Positions 11,349 through 20,121 of a stretch of DNA of 64,000 bases are shown in pieces. Numbering within the stretch: the stretch's first letter is position 1; each line of letters opens with the position of its first letter. The position numbers and the translations under genes were made by a program. Origin of the DNA: Gammaproteobacteria bacterium (lineage in GTDB: Bacteria; Pseudomonadota; Gammaproteobacteria; Tenderiales; Tenderiaceae); the NCBI GenBank assembly GCA_016200485.1, contig JACQEP010000016.1, positions 203,067 to 267,066 on the forward strand, read 5' to 3'. The notes beneath the pieces were generated by a model. The model made no database searches. It had not been told where the DNA came from and saw only the letters and a list, made by a program, of their open reading frames with translations.

Positions 11349-11496
11349 TCCCGCTCTGAAACAGATTAGCGCCCACAAAGACAGTGAGCCATAACCAGTT
11401 GCTGGACTGGAACAACGGACTCGCTTCCACCCCCAAGACCAGAGACAGCAGAATAAAAGTACCCGCAATAGTGCGCACAACACGATTAATCGTCAT
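11287..11496 (-). CDS. Small inner-membrane protein, DUF2892 / YgaP-like transmembrane domain
   Basis: 69 residues with two hydrophobic helices (about 7-24 and 33-52). The start MTINRVVRTIAGTFILLSL and the later FVGANLFQSGITNWCLM match the DUF2892 pattern, the membrane domain also found fused to a rhodanese in YgaP and often tied to sulfur or persulfide handling. The conserved Cys is in NWCLM. A good ribosome site (AAGGAG) precedes the ATG, and a 20-bp palindrome covers its putative promoter. The gene overlaps the 3' end of mtnB by 62 bases on the opposite strand. Confidence 0.75.
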   Translation of the reverse strand: MTINRVVRTIAGTFILLSLVLGVEASPLFQSSNWLWLTVFVGANLFQSGITNWCLMDKILAKLGVPDNS

Positions 11497-11527
11497 GACC
11501 AGACTCCTTCCTGTAATTTAGGTCAAA

Positions 11528-11556
11528 ATATTAGAGAATTCTAATATACCATACAA
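11528..11556 (-). promoter_or_regulatory. Promoter and overlapping palindromic operator of the DUF2892 gene
   Basis: On the minus strand a -35 TTGTAT (11556-11551) and a -10 TAATAT (11533-11528) are 17 bases apart. A perfect interrupted palindrome, ATATTAGA-GAAT-TCTAATAT on the plus strand (11528-11547), covers the -10 and most of the spacer. This is a classic repressor layout. AT-rich palindromes of this kind serve ArsR-family sulfur-responsive repressors of DUF2892 genes in other bacteria, so that type is my guess for the regulator. Confidence 0.6.
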
Positions 11557-11600
11557 GCCCCCCACCACCGTACCAAATTCGCTCGAAATATCCCTCATTC

Positions 11601-11629
11601 TTGACACTCTCATTGGGGCATGGCATAAA
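11601..11629 (+). promoter_or_regulatory. Sigma-70-type promoter of the cytochrome c gene
   Basis: TTGACA at 11601-11606, 17 bases, then CATAAA at 11624-11629. The -35 is consensus. It lies about 165 bases before the cytochrome ATG, giving a long untranslated leader. Confidence 0.6.
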
Positions 11630-11792
11630 CTCCTTTCGGTACCGTTGCGTGAGGGGGTAGGGGTTTCAACTCAGCAACCAACGGTTTCGATAGCTCGGCA
11701 ATCGCATACCGCTTTGGGGGATTCTCAGCGGACGAAATGCCGACGGAACAGCGTCTGCTGTTTTACCCTAATAACGAATCAAGGAGACTTAC

Positions 11793-12125
11793 ATGAAAGC
11801 ACGTTGGTTGAGCGTTTCTGCTGCAGCTCTGCTGCTGATGGCTGCTGGCCAAGCCAGCGCTGAAGAAGGTCTGGAACTGGCTAAAAAAAGCGGTTGCCTG
11901 GCTTGCCATAGCGTTGAAAAGAAAGTTGTCGGTCCAGCTTGGAAAGACGTTTCTGCCAAGTACAAGGGTAATGCCGGTGCCAAAGCTGCCCTGGTAGCCA
12001 AGGTTAAGGCTGGCGGTAAAGGCAACTGGACTGAAGTCACTGGTGGCGTTCCAATGCCTCCCTACTCGCCGCGCGTTGCTGACGCCGACATCGAGAAGCT
12101 GGTTGACTTCGTTCTGGCTCTGTAA
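11793..12125 (+). CDS. Periplasmic class I cytochrome c (c551/c8 type)
   Basis: 110 residues. Signal peptide 1-23 (cleaved after ASA), haem-binding CLACH (Cys35, Cys38, His39) and axial Met88 in GGVPMPPYSP. Size and the WTEVTGGVPMPPY segment fit the small mono-haem cytochromes c551/c8 that carry electrons in the periplasm to terminal oxidases, nitrite reductase or from the bc1 complex. It has its own promoter, an AAGGAG ribosome site and a terminator, so it is a single-gene unit. It is a plausible partner for the electron-transfer locus at 43-50 kb, but nothing in the sequence proves it. Confidence 0.93.
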   Translation: MKARWLSVSAAALLLMAAGQASAEEGLELAKKSGCLACHSVEKKVVGPAWKDVSAKYKGNAGAKAALVAKVKAGGKGNWTEVTGGVPMPPYSPRVADADIEKLVDFVLAL

Positions 12126-12148
12126 TTTTGAGACTACGATCGCCACAC

Positions 12149-12180
12149 AAAAGCCAGCCTCCGGGCTGGCTTTTGTTTTT
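12149..12180 (+). terminator. Rho-independent terminator of the cytochrome c gene
   Basis: Stem AAAAGCCAGCC / GGCTGGCTTTT, loop TCCG, then a T-rich tail, 24 bases after the stop codon. Confidence 0.9.
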
Positions 12181-12278
12181 ATACGAGCCTCTTTCACCAC
12201 AGAGGCACGGAGGGCGCAGGCATTCTGAACGAGGGCAGTCAATCCATGTGCCCGGTGGTGAATAATTATTTCTCGCAA

Positions 12279-12800
12279 TTATAAGTTTTTTTCCAAAATC
12301 TCCACCTTAAGACCCGCGATCTTTTGCCTGCCCATCACAGCGGGCAATATGAATTCTTGCGCGATTCCTACGCGCTGATAACCACGACGTTCATAAAATG
12401 CGATCAACTCGTGGCGCACATTGATCACTTTCATCTGCATTTTGCTTACCTTCCATGCGCTCCGAACCTGACGCTCGGCTGCCATCAACATTTGTTTGCC
12501 AATGCCGGTAGATTGTGAACGCGGATTTACGGCAAACATTCCTAGAAAGGCAGAATCTGCATTTTTTTGTAAATGTACGGAAGCAACAATCTCTGCATCC
12601 CTGATGCCCACCAAAATCGTTGAATCCTGATCGTCAAGGATCGCCATGATTTCGGCGCTATCGGTCCTGATCCCCTCGAGCAAATCGGCCTCTGTCGTCC
12701 ACCCCAAGCGGCTGCTGTCGCCGCGATAGGCCGCATTGACCAGCGCCACTATCTGCGGCGTGTCGTCGTTAACGGCTTTGCGGATCATTAATTCTGTCAC
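12279..12800 (-). CDS. GNAT-family N-acetyltransferase
   Basis: 173 residues. GNAT fold with the acetyl-CoA binding segment SQSTGIGKQMLMAAE (motif A, around residue 97), the preceding strand FLGMFAVNP and a late FYERRGYQRVG (motif B). It transfers an acetyl group to an amine; the substrate cannot be predicted. Transcribed on its own, between the cytochrome c gene and rubredoxin. The 150 bases after its stop hold a fragment (CACCACAGAGGCACGGAGG at 12195) of a short repeat type common in bacterial intergenic regions. Confidence 0.85.
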   Translation of the reverse strand: MTELMIRKAVNDDTPQIVALVNAAYRGDSSRLGWTTEADLLEGIRTDSAEIMAILDDQDSTILVGIRDAEIVASVHLQKNADSAFLGMFAVNPRSQSTGIGKQMLMAAERQVRSAWKVSKMQMKVINVRHELIAFYERRGYQRVGIAQEFILPAVMGRQKIAGLKVEILEKNL

Positions 12801-12813
12801 GTCGGATCTGCGC

Positions 12814-12990
12814 TTAAATTTCGATCATCTCGAATTCATCTTTCATGGCGCCGCAGTCGGGGCAGCTCCAGGTGATGGGCAGATCTTCCCAGCGCGTCCC
12901 CGGCGCAATGCCCTCTTCGGGGCGGCCTTGGGCCTCATCATAGATGAAGCCACAGATGACACACATGTATTTACGCATCGGTCGTGTCAC
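12814..12990 (-). CDS. Rubredoxin
   Basis: 58 residues if it starts at the GTG at 12990, which has GGAG 8 bases upstream; the ATG at 12978 would give 54 residues with a poorly spaced site. The two iron-binding pairs are CVICG and CPDCG, with the usual YDEAQG, the W in the core (TRWEDLP) and a short acidic tail. It is a one-iron cytoplasmic electron carrier, for example for alkane hydroxylases, rubredoxin:oxygen reductases or rubrerythrin. It is divergent from thiD, an arrangement seen in other gammaproteobacteria. The partner reductase is not in the window. Confidence 0.95.
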   Translation of the reverse strand: MTRPMRKYMCVICGFIYDEAQGRPEEGIAPGTRWEDLPITWSCPDCGAMKDEFEMIEI

Positions 12991-13113
12991 TTACCATTCT
13001 CCTTTCGCTTGATTCCAACGGATGCAATCCGCCCTAAGAATGCTAAAATCCAAATGCATCCCTGCACATGAATTATATAGGCGGCGCGGCCGATTTCGGG
13101 CGCAAATTCAAAA

Positions 13114-13926
13114 ATGACTAAACCCTACAGTGTTCCTGTTGTGATGACGTTTTCGGGCAGCGATCCCACGGGCGGCGCCGGCATTCAGGCCGATATCGAA
13201 ACCCTGGCCAGCATGGGCTGCCACTGTGCGCCGGTGATTACCGCGATTACCGTACAGGACACACGTGGTGTGATACGTTTTCAGGCCACTGAGCCCAGCC
13301 TGCTGATCGAACAGGCGCGGGCGGTACTGGAAGACATGCCGGTCAAGGCCTTCAAAATTGGAATGATCGGTTCGGTGCAAAATGTCGAGTGCATCCATAC
13401 GCTGTTACTGGATTACCCCGATCTGCCGGTGGTGCTGGATCCGGTACTCGCCGGCGGCGGGGGCGGCCATCTGACCACCGAGGAAATCATCGCCGCCATT
13501 TCAACCCTGCTGTTGCCGCAAACTACGGTGTTAACTCCTAACAGCCAGGAGGCACGGATTCTGGCGCCGGAGGCCGACACCCTCGACGCCTGTGGCCACG
13601 AATTACTGGAGCTGGGCTGCGAATTTGTGCTGATCACCGGCACCCACGAGAACACGCCCCAGGTGGAAAACCGCCTCTATGCGGAACATCGCCGCCTTGA
13701 AACCTTCACCTGGCAACGATTACCACACAACTATCACGGCTCCGGCTGCACGCTTGCCTCTGCGATCGCGGGCCTGTTGGCGCAAGGAATCGAACCCTTC
13801 GCCGCCATCCATGAGGCCCAGGAGTATGCCTGGCAGACGCTGAATCATGGTTATCGAAGCGGCATGGGGCAGCTCTTACCCAACCGTTTGTTTTGGGCAC
13901 GGAGCGACGAGACCACGGAAGATTAG
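13114..13926 (+). CDS. thiD: Hydroxymethylpyrimidine / phosphomethylpyrimidine kinase
   Basis: 270 residues. Ribokinase-type fold with SGSDPTGGAGIQAD near residue 14, the KIGMIG strand, VLDPVL, LTPNSQEA and the ATP/anion-hole segment HGSGCTLASAIA near residue 210. It phosphorylates HMP to HMP-P and HMP-PP in thiamine synthesis in the cytoplasm. thiE follows after 2 bases, forming a thiD-thiE unit. No TPP riboswitch is evident in the 120-base leader. Confidence 0.96.
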   Translation: MTKPYSVPVVMTFSGSDPTGGAGIQADIETLASMGCHCAPVITAITVQDTRGVIRFQATEPSLLIEQARAVLEDMPVKAFKIGMIGSVQNVECIHTLLLDYPDLPVVLDPVLAGGGGGHLTTEEIIAAISTLLLPQTTVLTPNSQEARILAPEADTLDACGHELLELGCEFVLITGTHENTPQVENRLYAEHRRLETFTWQRLPHNYHGSGCTLASAIAGLLAQGIEPFAAIHEAQEYAWQTLNHGYRSGMGQLLPNRLFWARSDETTED

Positions 13927-13928
13927 TG

Positions 13929-14591
13929 ATGCGTGGTCTGTATGCCATCACCGACGACCGGCTAACGGCTGGCGAACAATTGCTGCCCAAAGTCGAACAA
14001 GCGCTGCTCGGTGGCGCGCGGCTGATCCAGTATCGCAACAAGACGTTGTCGCCGGTTGTAGGGGCACGGCGCGCCGTGCCCCTACTAGCACTATGTCGCC
14101 GTTATGGCGTGCCGCTAATCATCAATGACGACCTGGAACTGGCACTGACCATCGGCGCCGATGGCGTGCATCTGGGCCGCGACGATGGTGATTTGCACGC
14201 TGCGCGCGCCCGGCTCCAGCCCGGCGGCATCCTCGGCGTATCCTGCTACAATGACTGGGCGAATGCTGTCGCCGCCGTCCGCGCCGGTGCCGATTACGTC
14301 GCCTTTGGTGCCTTTTTTCCGTCAGCGACCAAACCGCAGGCCGCGCGCGCCACGCCGGATCTGATTCGACGCGCAAAACAAGAACTGACGATCCCGGTGG
14401 TGGCGATTGGTGGTATCACACCCGACAATGGCGCGGCGCTGATTGATGCAGGCGCCGACATGCTGGCGGTGATCACAGCGGTTTTCGATCAAGACGATGT
14501 CACTGGTGCGGCGCGACAGTTTGGGAAATTATTTGAAGATTTAAAATCCAACGCGGAGGCGCAGAGGCGCAAAGAAAGACAAAAGCGGTAA
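13929..14591 (+). CDS. thiE: Thiamine-phosphate synthase with repeat-derived segments
   Basis: 220 residues from the ATG at 13929. TIM-barrel enzyme joining HMP-PP and thiazole phosphate. Conserved blocks: MRGLYAITDD, LIQYRNKT, IINDDLELAL, GADGVHLGRDDG, SCYNDW and VAIGGI. Two parts come from mobile repeats. Residues about 44-52 (VVGARRAVP) are encoded by a 28-bp palindrome found elsewhere in the window. The tail NAEAQRRKE is the familiar translation of an AACGCGGAGGCGCAGAGG-type repeat. The spacing between QYRNK and CRRYG equals that of normal ThiE, so the enzyme may still work. I call it intact but modified. Confidence 0.88.
   Translation: MRGLYAITDDRLTAGEQLLPKVEQALLGGARLIQYRNKTLSPVVGARRAVPLLALCRRYGVPLIINDDLELALTIGADGVHLGRDDGDLHAARARLQPGGILGVSCYNDWANAVAAVRAGADYVAFGAFFPSATKPQAARATPDLIRRAKQELTIPVVAIGGITPDNGAALIDAGADMLAVITAVFDQDDVTGAARQFGKLFEDLKSNAEAQRRKERQKR
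14058..14085. repeat. 28-bp palindrome (GTAGGGGC family) inside thiE
   Basis: A perfect palindrome with half-site GTAGGGGCACGGCG. Identical copies lie at 37679-37706 and 40452-40479, with variants elsewhere. It is read in frame through thiE. Confidence 0.9.
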
Positions 14592-14690
14592 ACTTGCGAG
14601 CGCTATGTAGCCCGGATGGAATCCGAAGCGGCCTGTGTGTGAAATCATTCTCGCAATTCTCCGCGTCTCTGCGCCTCCGCGTTGGATTTT
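14543..14690. repeat. 24-bp inverted repeat pair spanning the thiE 3' end
   Basis: Left arm at 14543-14566 (AAAATCCAACGCGGAGGCGC then AGAG) and an exact inverted copy at 14667-14690, 100 bases apart. The right arm is followed by more T, so the hairpin could end thiE transcription. Both arms belong to the AACGCGGAGGCGCAGAGG repeat type; the left arm codes for the ThiE tail. Confidence 0.8.
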
Positions 14691-14734
14691 TTAAAACACA
14701 TTTAGCCAAGACAGCATGAGAAGGACAACAGCTT

Positions 14735-16015
14735 ATGACGCGCTCACACGAACTTTTTAAAGCCGCTCAACATCATATTCCCGGCGGGGTAAACTCGCCG
14801 GTACGCGCCTTTCGCGGCGTGGGCGGCGAACCCATTTTTTTCAAGCGTGGCCAGGGCGCCTATCTCTGGGATGAAGACAACAATAAGTACATCGATTATG
14901 TCGCCTCCTGGGGTCCGATGATCCTGGGGCATGCGCATCCAAAAGTCATCGCTGCCGTTGAAGAAGCCATCAAGAATGGATTAAGTTTCGGCGCGCCGAC
15001 CGCGCTGGAAACGATGATGGCCGACAAGGTCTGCGAGATCATGCCCTCGATTGAAATGATCCGCATGGTCAATTCCGGCACCGAAGCGACGATGAGCGCC
15101 ATTCGCTTGGCACGCGGTTTCACGGGTCGCGACAAGATTGTTAAGTTTGAAGGCTGTTATCACGGCCACGCCGATTCGTTGCTGGTCAAGGCAGGTTCCG
15201 GTGCATTGACGCTGGGCGTACCCACTTCACCGGGCGTGCCCGTAGCGCTGGCGGAACATACGATTACGCTCGCCTACAACGATCTGGAACAGGTGCGGCA
15301 GACGTTTGCCCATGTTGGCGGCCAAATCGCGTGCATCATTGTCGAGCCTGTTGCCGGAAACATGAATTGTATTCCACCGGCTCCGGGTTTTCTCGAAGGT
15401 CTGCGCAAGATTTGCGATGAATATGAATCGGTATTGATTTTCGATGAAGTGATGACCGGTTTTCGTGTTGCCCTGGGCGGCGCGCAGGCTTATTACAAGG
15501 TTAACCCCGATCTGACAACACTGGGCAAGGTCATCGGCGGCGGCATGCCGGTCGGCGCCTTCGGCGGCAGCCGCGAGATCATGGAACAAATCGCACCGTT
15601 GGGCCCGATTTATCAAGCGGGCACCCTCTCCGGTAATCCGGTGGCGATGGCGGCGGGCCTCGCCAATCTCGAAGAAATCTCCAAGCCCGGTTTCTACGAA
15701 GCACTCAGCGAAAAGACCGCGCGGCTGGTGCAAGGTTTAGTGACCCGCGCCCGCGCCTTCGACATACCATTCACCGAGAATCACGTCGGCGGCATGTTCG
15801 GTATTTTCTTTTCCGATGAGGCCAAGGTTGAAAACTTCAATCAAGTGACCCAGTGCAACATCGACCGCTTTAAACTCTTCTTCCATGGCATGCTGGCGGA
15901 AGGTATATATCTTGCACCTTCGGCCTATGAAGCAGGCTTTGTCTCGGCAGCACACAGTGATGGCGATATCAAAAATACATTGATCGCCGCTGAAAAGGTG
16001 TTCTCAACTCTATAA
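14735..16015 (+). CDS. hemL: Glutamate-1-semialdehyde 2,1-aminomutase
   Basis: 426 residues, full length. Class III aminotransferase fold with the pyridoxal phosphate lysine in [26 protein letters not shown], the start [13 protein letters not shown] and the family marker [13 protein letters not shown]. It makes 5-aminolevulinate, the tetrapyrrole precursor, through the C5 pathway. Demand for haem should be high here given the multihaem cytochromes. An aldo-keto reductase gene follows after 11 bases. AGAAGGACA precedes the ATG region. Confidence 0.98.
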   Translation: MTRSHELFKAAQHHIPGGVNSPVRAFRGVGGEPIFFKRGQGAYLWDEDNNKYIDYVASWGPMILGHAHPKVIAAVEEAIKNGLSFGAPTALETMMADKVCEIMPSIEMIRMVNSGTEATMSAIRLARGFTGRDKIVKFEGCYHGHADSLLVKAGSGALTLGVPTSPGVPVALAEHTITLAYNDLEQVRQTFAHVGGQIACIIVEPVAGNMNCIPPAPGFLEGLRKICDEYESVLIFDEVMTGFRVALGGAQAYYKVNPDLTTLGKVIGGGMPVGAFGGSREIMEQIAPLGPIYQAGTLSGNPVAMAAGLANLEEISKPGFYEALSEKTARLVQGLVTRARAFDIPFTENHVGGMFGIFFSDEAKVENFNQVTQCNIDRFKLFFHGMLAEGIYLAPSAYEAGFVSAAHSDGDIKNTLIAAEKVFSTL

Positions 16016-16026
16016 GGAGATTGCGC

Positions 16027-17067
16027 GTGGAATATCGTCGCCTCGGCTGGACGGAACTCAAGGTCAGTTGCCTGTGTTTGGGTACCATGACCTTTGGCGA
16101 ACAAAATAGCGAGGCCGATGCCCACGCCCAACTCGATCGCGCCATGGCGGCGGGCATTAATTTCATCGACACGGCGGAACTATATCCCGTGCCGCCGCAC
16201 GCCGAGACGTATGGCCGCACCGAAGAATACATCGGCACCTGGCTCAAGGCGCGCGGCAATCGCGATCAAGTCATTCTTGCGAGTAAAATCGCCGGCCCCG
16301 ACGAACATCTGGCTTATATCCGGGGCGGGAAAACACGCTTTGACCGCAAACATATTGAAGCGGCATTGAATGCCAGCTTGAAGCGTTTGCAAACCGACAC
16401 CATCGATCTTTATCAGCTGCACTGGCCGGAACGCAGCACCAATTATTTTGGCCAATTGGGTTATGTGCACAATCCCAACGAACAATGTATGCCGATTGAA
16501 GAAACGTTGCGCGTACTCGGCGATCAAATCAAAGCGGGCAAGATCCGCTACATCGGCCTGTCAAATGAAACGCCGTGGGGCGTGATGCATGCCCTTAGCG
16601 TCGCTGCTAATTTGAAATTGCCGCGCGTGGTGAGCATCCAAAATCCCTACAGCCTGCTTAACCGCAGCTTTGAGGTGGGACTGGCCGAGATTGCACATCG
16701 CGAACTGACCGGGTTACTGGCCTATTCGCCGCTGGGCTTTGGTGTGTTGAGCGGTAAATATCTCAACGGTGCCCACCCTGAAGGTGCGCGTTTGACGCTA
16801 TTCGAACGCTTCAGCCGCTATAACAATTCGCAAGCCCAAGCTGCCACTCAAGCCTATGTCGAACTGGCGCGCCACCATGGTATATCGCCCACGCAAATGG
16901 CACTGGCCTTTGTCACTAGCCGTCCGTTTCTGACCAGCAACATCATCGGCGCTACTACGCTAGCACAACTGGATGAGAACATCGCCAGCGCGGATATCAC
17001 ACTGTCACGTGAAGTACTGGATGGTATTGAAGACATCCATCGGCGATTTACCATTCCTTGCCCCTAA
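16027..17067 (+). CDS. tas: Aldo-keto reductase, Tas type
   Basis: 346 residues from the GTG at 16027, chosen because AAGGAG lies 7 bases before it and the protein then aligns with the E. coli Tas start. Highly Tas-like blocks: LGTMTFGEQNSEADAHAQLD, then ID.AE.YPVPP, and YIGLSNETPWGV. The catalytic tetrad (Asp in FIDTAELY, Tyr, Lys in ILASK, His in QLHWPE) is visible. It is an NADP(H)-dependent cytoplasmic reductase of carbonyl compounds; the physiological substrate is not known. It is probably co-transcribed with hemL (11-base gap). Confidence 0.9.
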   Translation: MEYRRLGWTELKVSCLCLGTMTFGEQNSEADAHAQLDRAMAAGINFIDTAELYPVPPHAETYGRTEEYIGTWLKARGNRDQVILASKIAGPDEHLAYIRGGKTRFDRKHIEAALNASLKRLQTDTIDLYQLHWPERSTNYFGQLGYVHNPNEQCMPIEETLRVLGDQIKAGKIRYIGLSNETPWGVMHALSVAANLKLPRVVSIQNPYSLLNRSFEVGLAEIAHRELTGLLAYSPLGFGVLSGKYLNGAHPEGARLTLFERFSRYNNSQAQAATQAYVELARHHGISPTQMALAFVTSRPFLTSNIIGATTLAQLDENIASADITLSREVLDGIEDIHRRFTIPCP

Positions 17068-20000
17068 ATGTTAAAAATGTCATTTCCAAGTTACCGGATT
17101 CTGTCGTTAGGCTGCTGCAGCCTGGGATTATTGTTGTCCTTCACAACACAGGCTGCCATCCCGCTTGAGCCTGGTGTTGTCGGTTATGGCAAAGATACCT
17201 CCATCACACTGCATCTGAACCCGGGGCAAACGCTGCGCGAGGTAACGTTAAGCCCTGGCGGCCCGCAGTCTTTGCAAAGAATCCCGCTTCCTTCTGCTGC
17301 TCAGTCTATTACTCAAAGCGGACAATTCCTGTTGATTGGCACCGAGGATGGACTCCATGTTTTGGACACCGCCAGCAATACTCTGATTAGCCAGATCGCT
17401 CACGCAGGCGGATTCAAACAAATTTTAGCTCGCGACACCGCGGCGCTGGCGCTCGACAGCAACAACACATTACTACTGATCGATCTTTCAACACCGGCGC
17501 AGCCCCGCATTGGGGAGGAAATTAAAGCTGATCGAATCATCACCAGCTTGGGTATAAGCAATGGTGTTTTTTTTGCGACACTCAAGGATTCAAAAATTGC
17601 CCGGGTAGTGGTGGGCAACCGCGATTCATTGACACTTGAGATTTTGCCTGTGCCATCGGCCACTATTCACGCCATCACTGGCGATGGCGACAACCTGTAT
17701 TTTGCCGATGACCAAGGTTTTCTGGTCGGCACGATTGAAAACAATGCGCTCCGCATTCTAGGACGCTATTATTGCAATTCACCTGCCACCTCGGTCGCCA
17801 TCAATAATGGCTTGGCGCTAATCAATTGCAATGGCATCACTGTCGTCGATGTCTCAGACCCCAGCCTGCCACTTTGGCTCGGCAGCCACCAGCAACTTGG
17901 CAATGTGATTCAGATTGTCAGCGATGGCGCGCAACCTCTGGCACTGACCGACAACGGTTTATTATTTCGCCTGACCATCGACAATCCCGCCGAACCCTCC
18001 ATCACGAATAGCTGGCGTAGCGCTGAACCTCTGCGCGGCGCTATTGACCATGGCGACAAGATTTATGCATTAACTGCCAATGCCATTGAATTGATCGACG
18101 CCGCTCCCGCCGTTCCGCAACTGAGTAACGAGGCGCTCAATTTCGGTCAGGGAGTGAATCTTGGCGGAGAGCGCCGCGTTTTTGTTAGCGATCATCTGGC
18201 CTATGTTGCCGATTGGTTTTCGGGCATTCATATCTATGACATTCAACACCCAGAGCGCCCCAGCCTGCTTTCCAGCATGCATACACCTGGTTCTCCCAAA
18301 GGCATAATTGTCCGCAATAACATCGCCTATGTCGCAGATGATGATCACGGACTACAAGTGATTGATGTTCGCGATCCAGGCAAGCCGAAGCAAATCACAT
18401 CATTGGCCACTTCCGGGCTGGCATACACTCCCAAGCTTTCCGGCAACCATCTGTATCTCGCCAGTCATCGCGGTGGTTTTCAGATCATCGACATCAGCGA
18501 TCCACAAACACCGCGTTTGATTACCGATTACGATACGCCGGGCAAGGCTTGGTCACTCGAGGTGCGAGGGCATCTGCTTTATGTCGCCGATGATGACAGT
18601 GGATTGCTGATTTTCGATGTCGAGGATTCAACCCATCCGCGGCTGATCGGCCAATTTACCCCCGGTGGCGCTGCCGAAGAAGTGGTGGTTCGCGACAATA
18701 TCGCCTTCGTGGCTTTTTTTAATGACGGCCTTTACATACTCGACGTCAGCGATCCCGCTCAGCCCAATGTCATTTCACATCTTGCCCTCCCCGGCAATGC
18801 GCGCGGTCTGGATATCATTGGCGATCGCGCCTACGTTGCGGATTGGCTGGCGGGAATTCAGATTGTCGACATCTCTAAACTCGAACAGCCGCAACTGATC
18901 GGCACCCTTGACACACCTGGCGCCAGCTGGGGCGTAAAGGTTAACGGCGATAACGCCCTCGTCATGGATTGGTGGGGCGGCTTTACCGTGGTTGATATTC
19001 GTGATCCCCGGCAACTGCGCACACTCGGCAGCTATCACCGTCGTGGCCAGGTACATAACAGCAAAGTTCGCGGCAATTATTTATTTGTCGCCGACGGCAC
19101 CCACGGCTTGCAGGTATTCGACATCAAAAATCCGTTGAATCCCACCTGGATCACGGGTGCCGATTTCGCGGGCCATGCCTACGATCTCGCACTTAGTCAC
19201 AACGAAGTGCTGGTCGCCGCAGGTAGTGAAGGCATTATCCGGATTGAAGCCTCCGATCCCTTTAATGTCCGCGTTCAAGAATCATTGCGTGGACTGGTCG
19301 ATGTCCGCCAACTTACCTCCTTTAACAACATTGTCTTTGCTCTGGACCAGGGACATGCCTTGTTGGCGTTGGATCGATCCCAACCCGGCACACTTCAAAT
19401 TCTTGATCGCCTTGAAATCGCTGCCCAACAATTTTTGCTCCTTGGCCACCAGTTGTTGCTTGCCACCGATAATGGATTGGCGCTGATTGCATTTGAGCAA
19501 GCGCGTGGTTTTGGCACTGTCACCATGCTGAGTGGTAACTATGTGCCCGAGCATTTACTGAGCCTCGACCAAGGCAAGATGTTTATTTCCGCCGTCGGCC
19601 AACAGCTGAGACTGCATTCAATCGAGGGCACGCAATTAACTACACTGAGCCAACTTGATGTTGGCGCCAGAATTCGTGCCTTGAGTGTTGACGAAAACAC
19701 GCTTTACGTTGCCACAGATACCGAATTTACCTTCTATCGCCTTGAGAATACTCAATTTGAAAAAACCGCCAGCTATCCACTACTGATGAGTCCGCAGAGC
19801 ATCACTTTACACAACGGGACGGCTTATCTCGGCGGCGGTGAAACCCCAGTGGCGATTCGTTTGCTGCCCGCGCTCGCCGCCACTCCTTCCAACGATTCAA
19901 CGGCGGCGATCACCGTCCCCGGCTCACTGCCGGTAGGCAACTACCATCTGCAACTGCGCTTTGACGACAACACCAGTATCACGCTGCGCAATGCCCTGCG

Positions 20001-20109
20001 TGTTGACATGCCCGCCTTTGGCAAACCCAAAATGAGCCTTGATCAATTCAAGCAGCTCTTGGAGCAGAAAAAAGGCACCGATCTCTTTGTTCAACCCCCT
20101 AATCCTTAG
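17068..20109 (+). CDS. Large secreted LVIVD-repeat beta-propeller protein
   Basis: 1013 residues with a signal peptide (about 1-30, ending TTQA). The middle holds at least eight LVIVD-type repeats of about 42 residues, each with a D-x-x-x-P core: IHIYDIQHPERP, LQVIDVRDPGKP, FQIIDISDPQTP, LLIFDVEDSTHP, LYILDVSDPAQP, IQIVDISKLEQP, and FTVVDIRDP. Repeats outside this block are more diverged. Such repeats form beta-propellers on exported proteins of unknown function. The C-terminus (about 940-985) reads like an IPT/Ig strand region (GSLPVGNYHLQLRF). It starts directly after the tas stop and is followed 12 bases later by a helical periplasmic protein. Probably a surface or periplasmic scaffold; function unknown. 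Confidence 0.85.
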   Translation: MLKMSFPSYRILSLGCCSLGLLLSFTTQAAIPLEPGVVGYGKDTSITLHLNPGQTLREVTLSPGGPQSLQRIPLPSAAQSITQSGQFLLIGTEDGLHVLDTASNTLISQIAHAGGFKQILARDTAALALDSNNTLLLIDLSTPAQPRIGEEIKADRIITSLGISNGVFFATLKDSKIARVVVGNRDSLTLEILPVPSATIHAITGDGDNLYFADDQGFLVGTIENNALRILGRYYCNSPATSVAINNGLALINCNGITVVDVSDPSLPLWLGSHQQLGNVIQIVSDGAQPLALTDNGLLFRLTIDNPAEPSITNSWRSAEPLRGAIDHGDKIYALTANAIELIDAAPAVPQLSNEALNFGQGVNLGGERRVFVSDHLAYVADWFSGIHIYDIQHPERPSLLSSMHTPGSPKGIIVRNNIAYVADDDHGLQVIDVRDPGKPKQITSLATSGLAYTPKLSGNHLYLASHRGGFQIIDISDPQTPRLITDYDTPGKAWSLEVRGHLLYVADDDSGLLIFDVEDSTHPRLIGQFTPGGAAEEVVVRDNIAFVAFFNDGLYILDVSDPAQPNVISHLALPGNARGLDIIGDRAYVADWLAGIQIVDISKLEQPQLIGTLDTPGASWGVKVNGDNALVMDWWGGFTVVDIRDPRQLRTLGSYHRRGQVHNSKVRGNYLFVADGTHGLQVFDIKNPLNPTWITGADFAGHAYDLALSHNEVLVAAGSEGIIRIEASDPFNVRVQESLRGLVDVRQLTSFNNIVFALDQGHALLALDRSQPGTLQILDRLEIAAQQFLLLGHQLLLATDNGLALIAFEQARGFGTVTMLSGNYVPEHLLSLDQGKMFISAVGQQLRLHSIEGTQLTTLSQLDVGARIRALSVDENTLYVATDTEFTFYRLENTQFEKTASYPLLMSPQSITLHNGTAYLGGGETPVAIRLLPALAATPSNDSTAAITVPGSLPVGNYHLQLRFDDNTSITLRNALRVDMPAFGKPKMSLDQFKQLLEQKKGTDLFVQPPNP

Positions 20110-20121
20110 GAAGTTTCGCTA

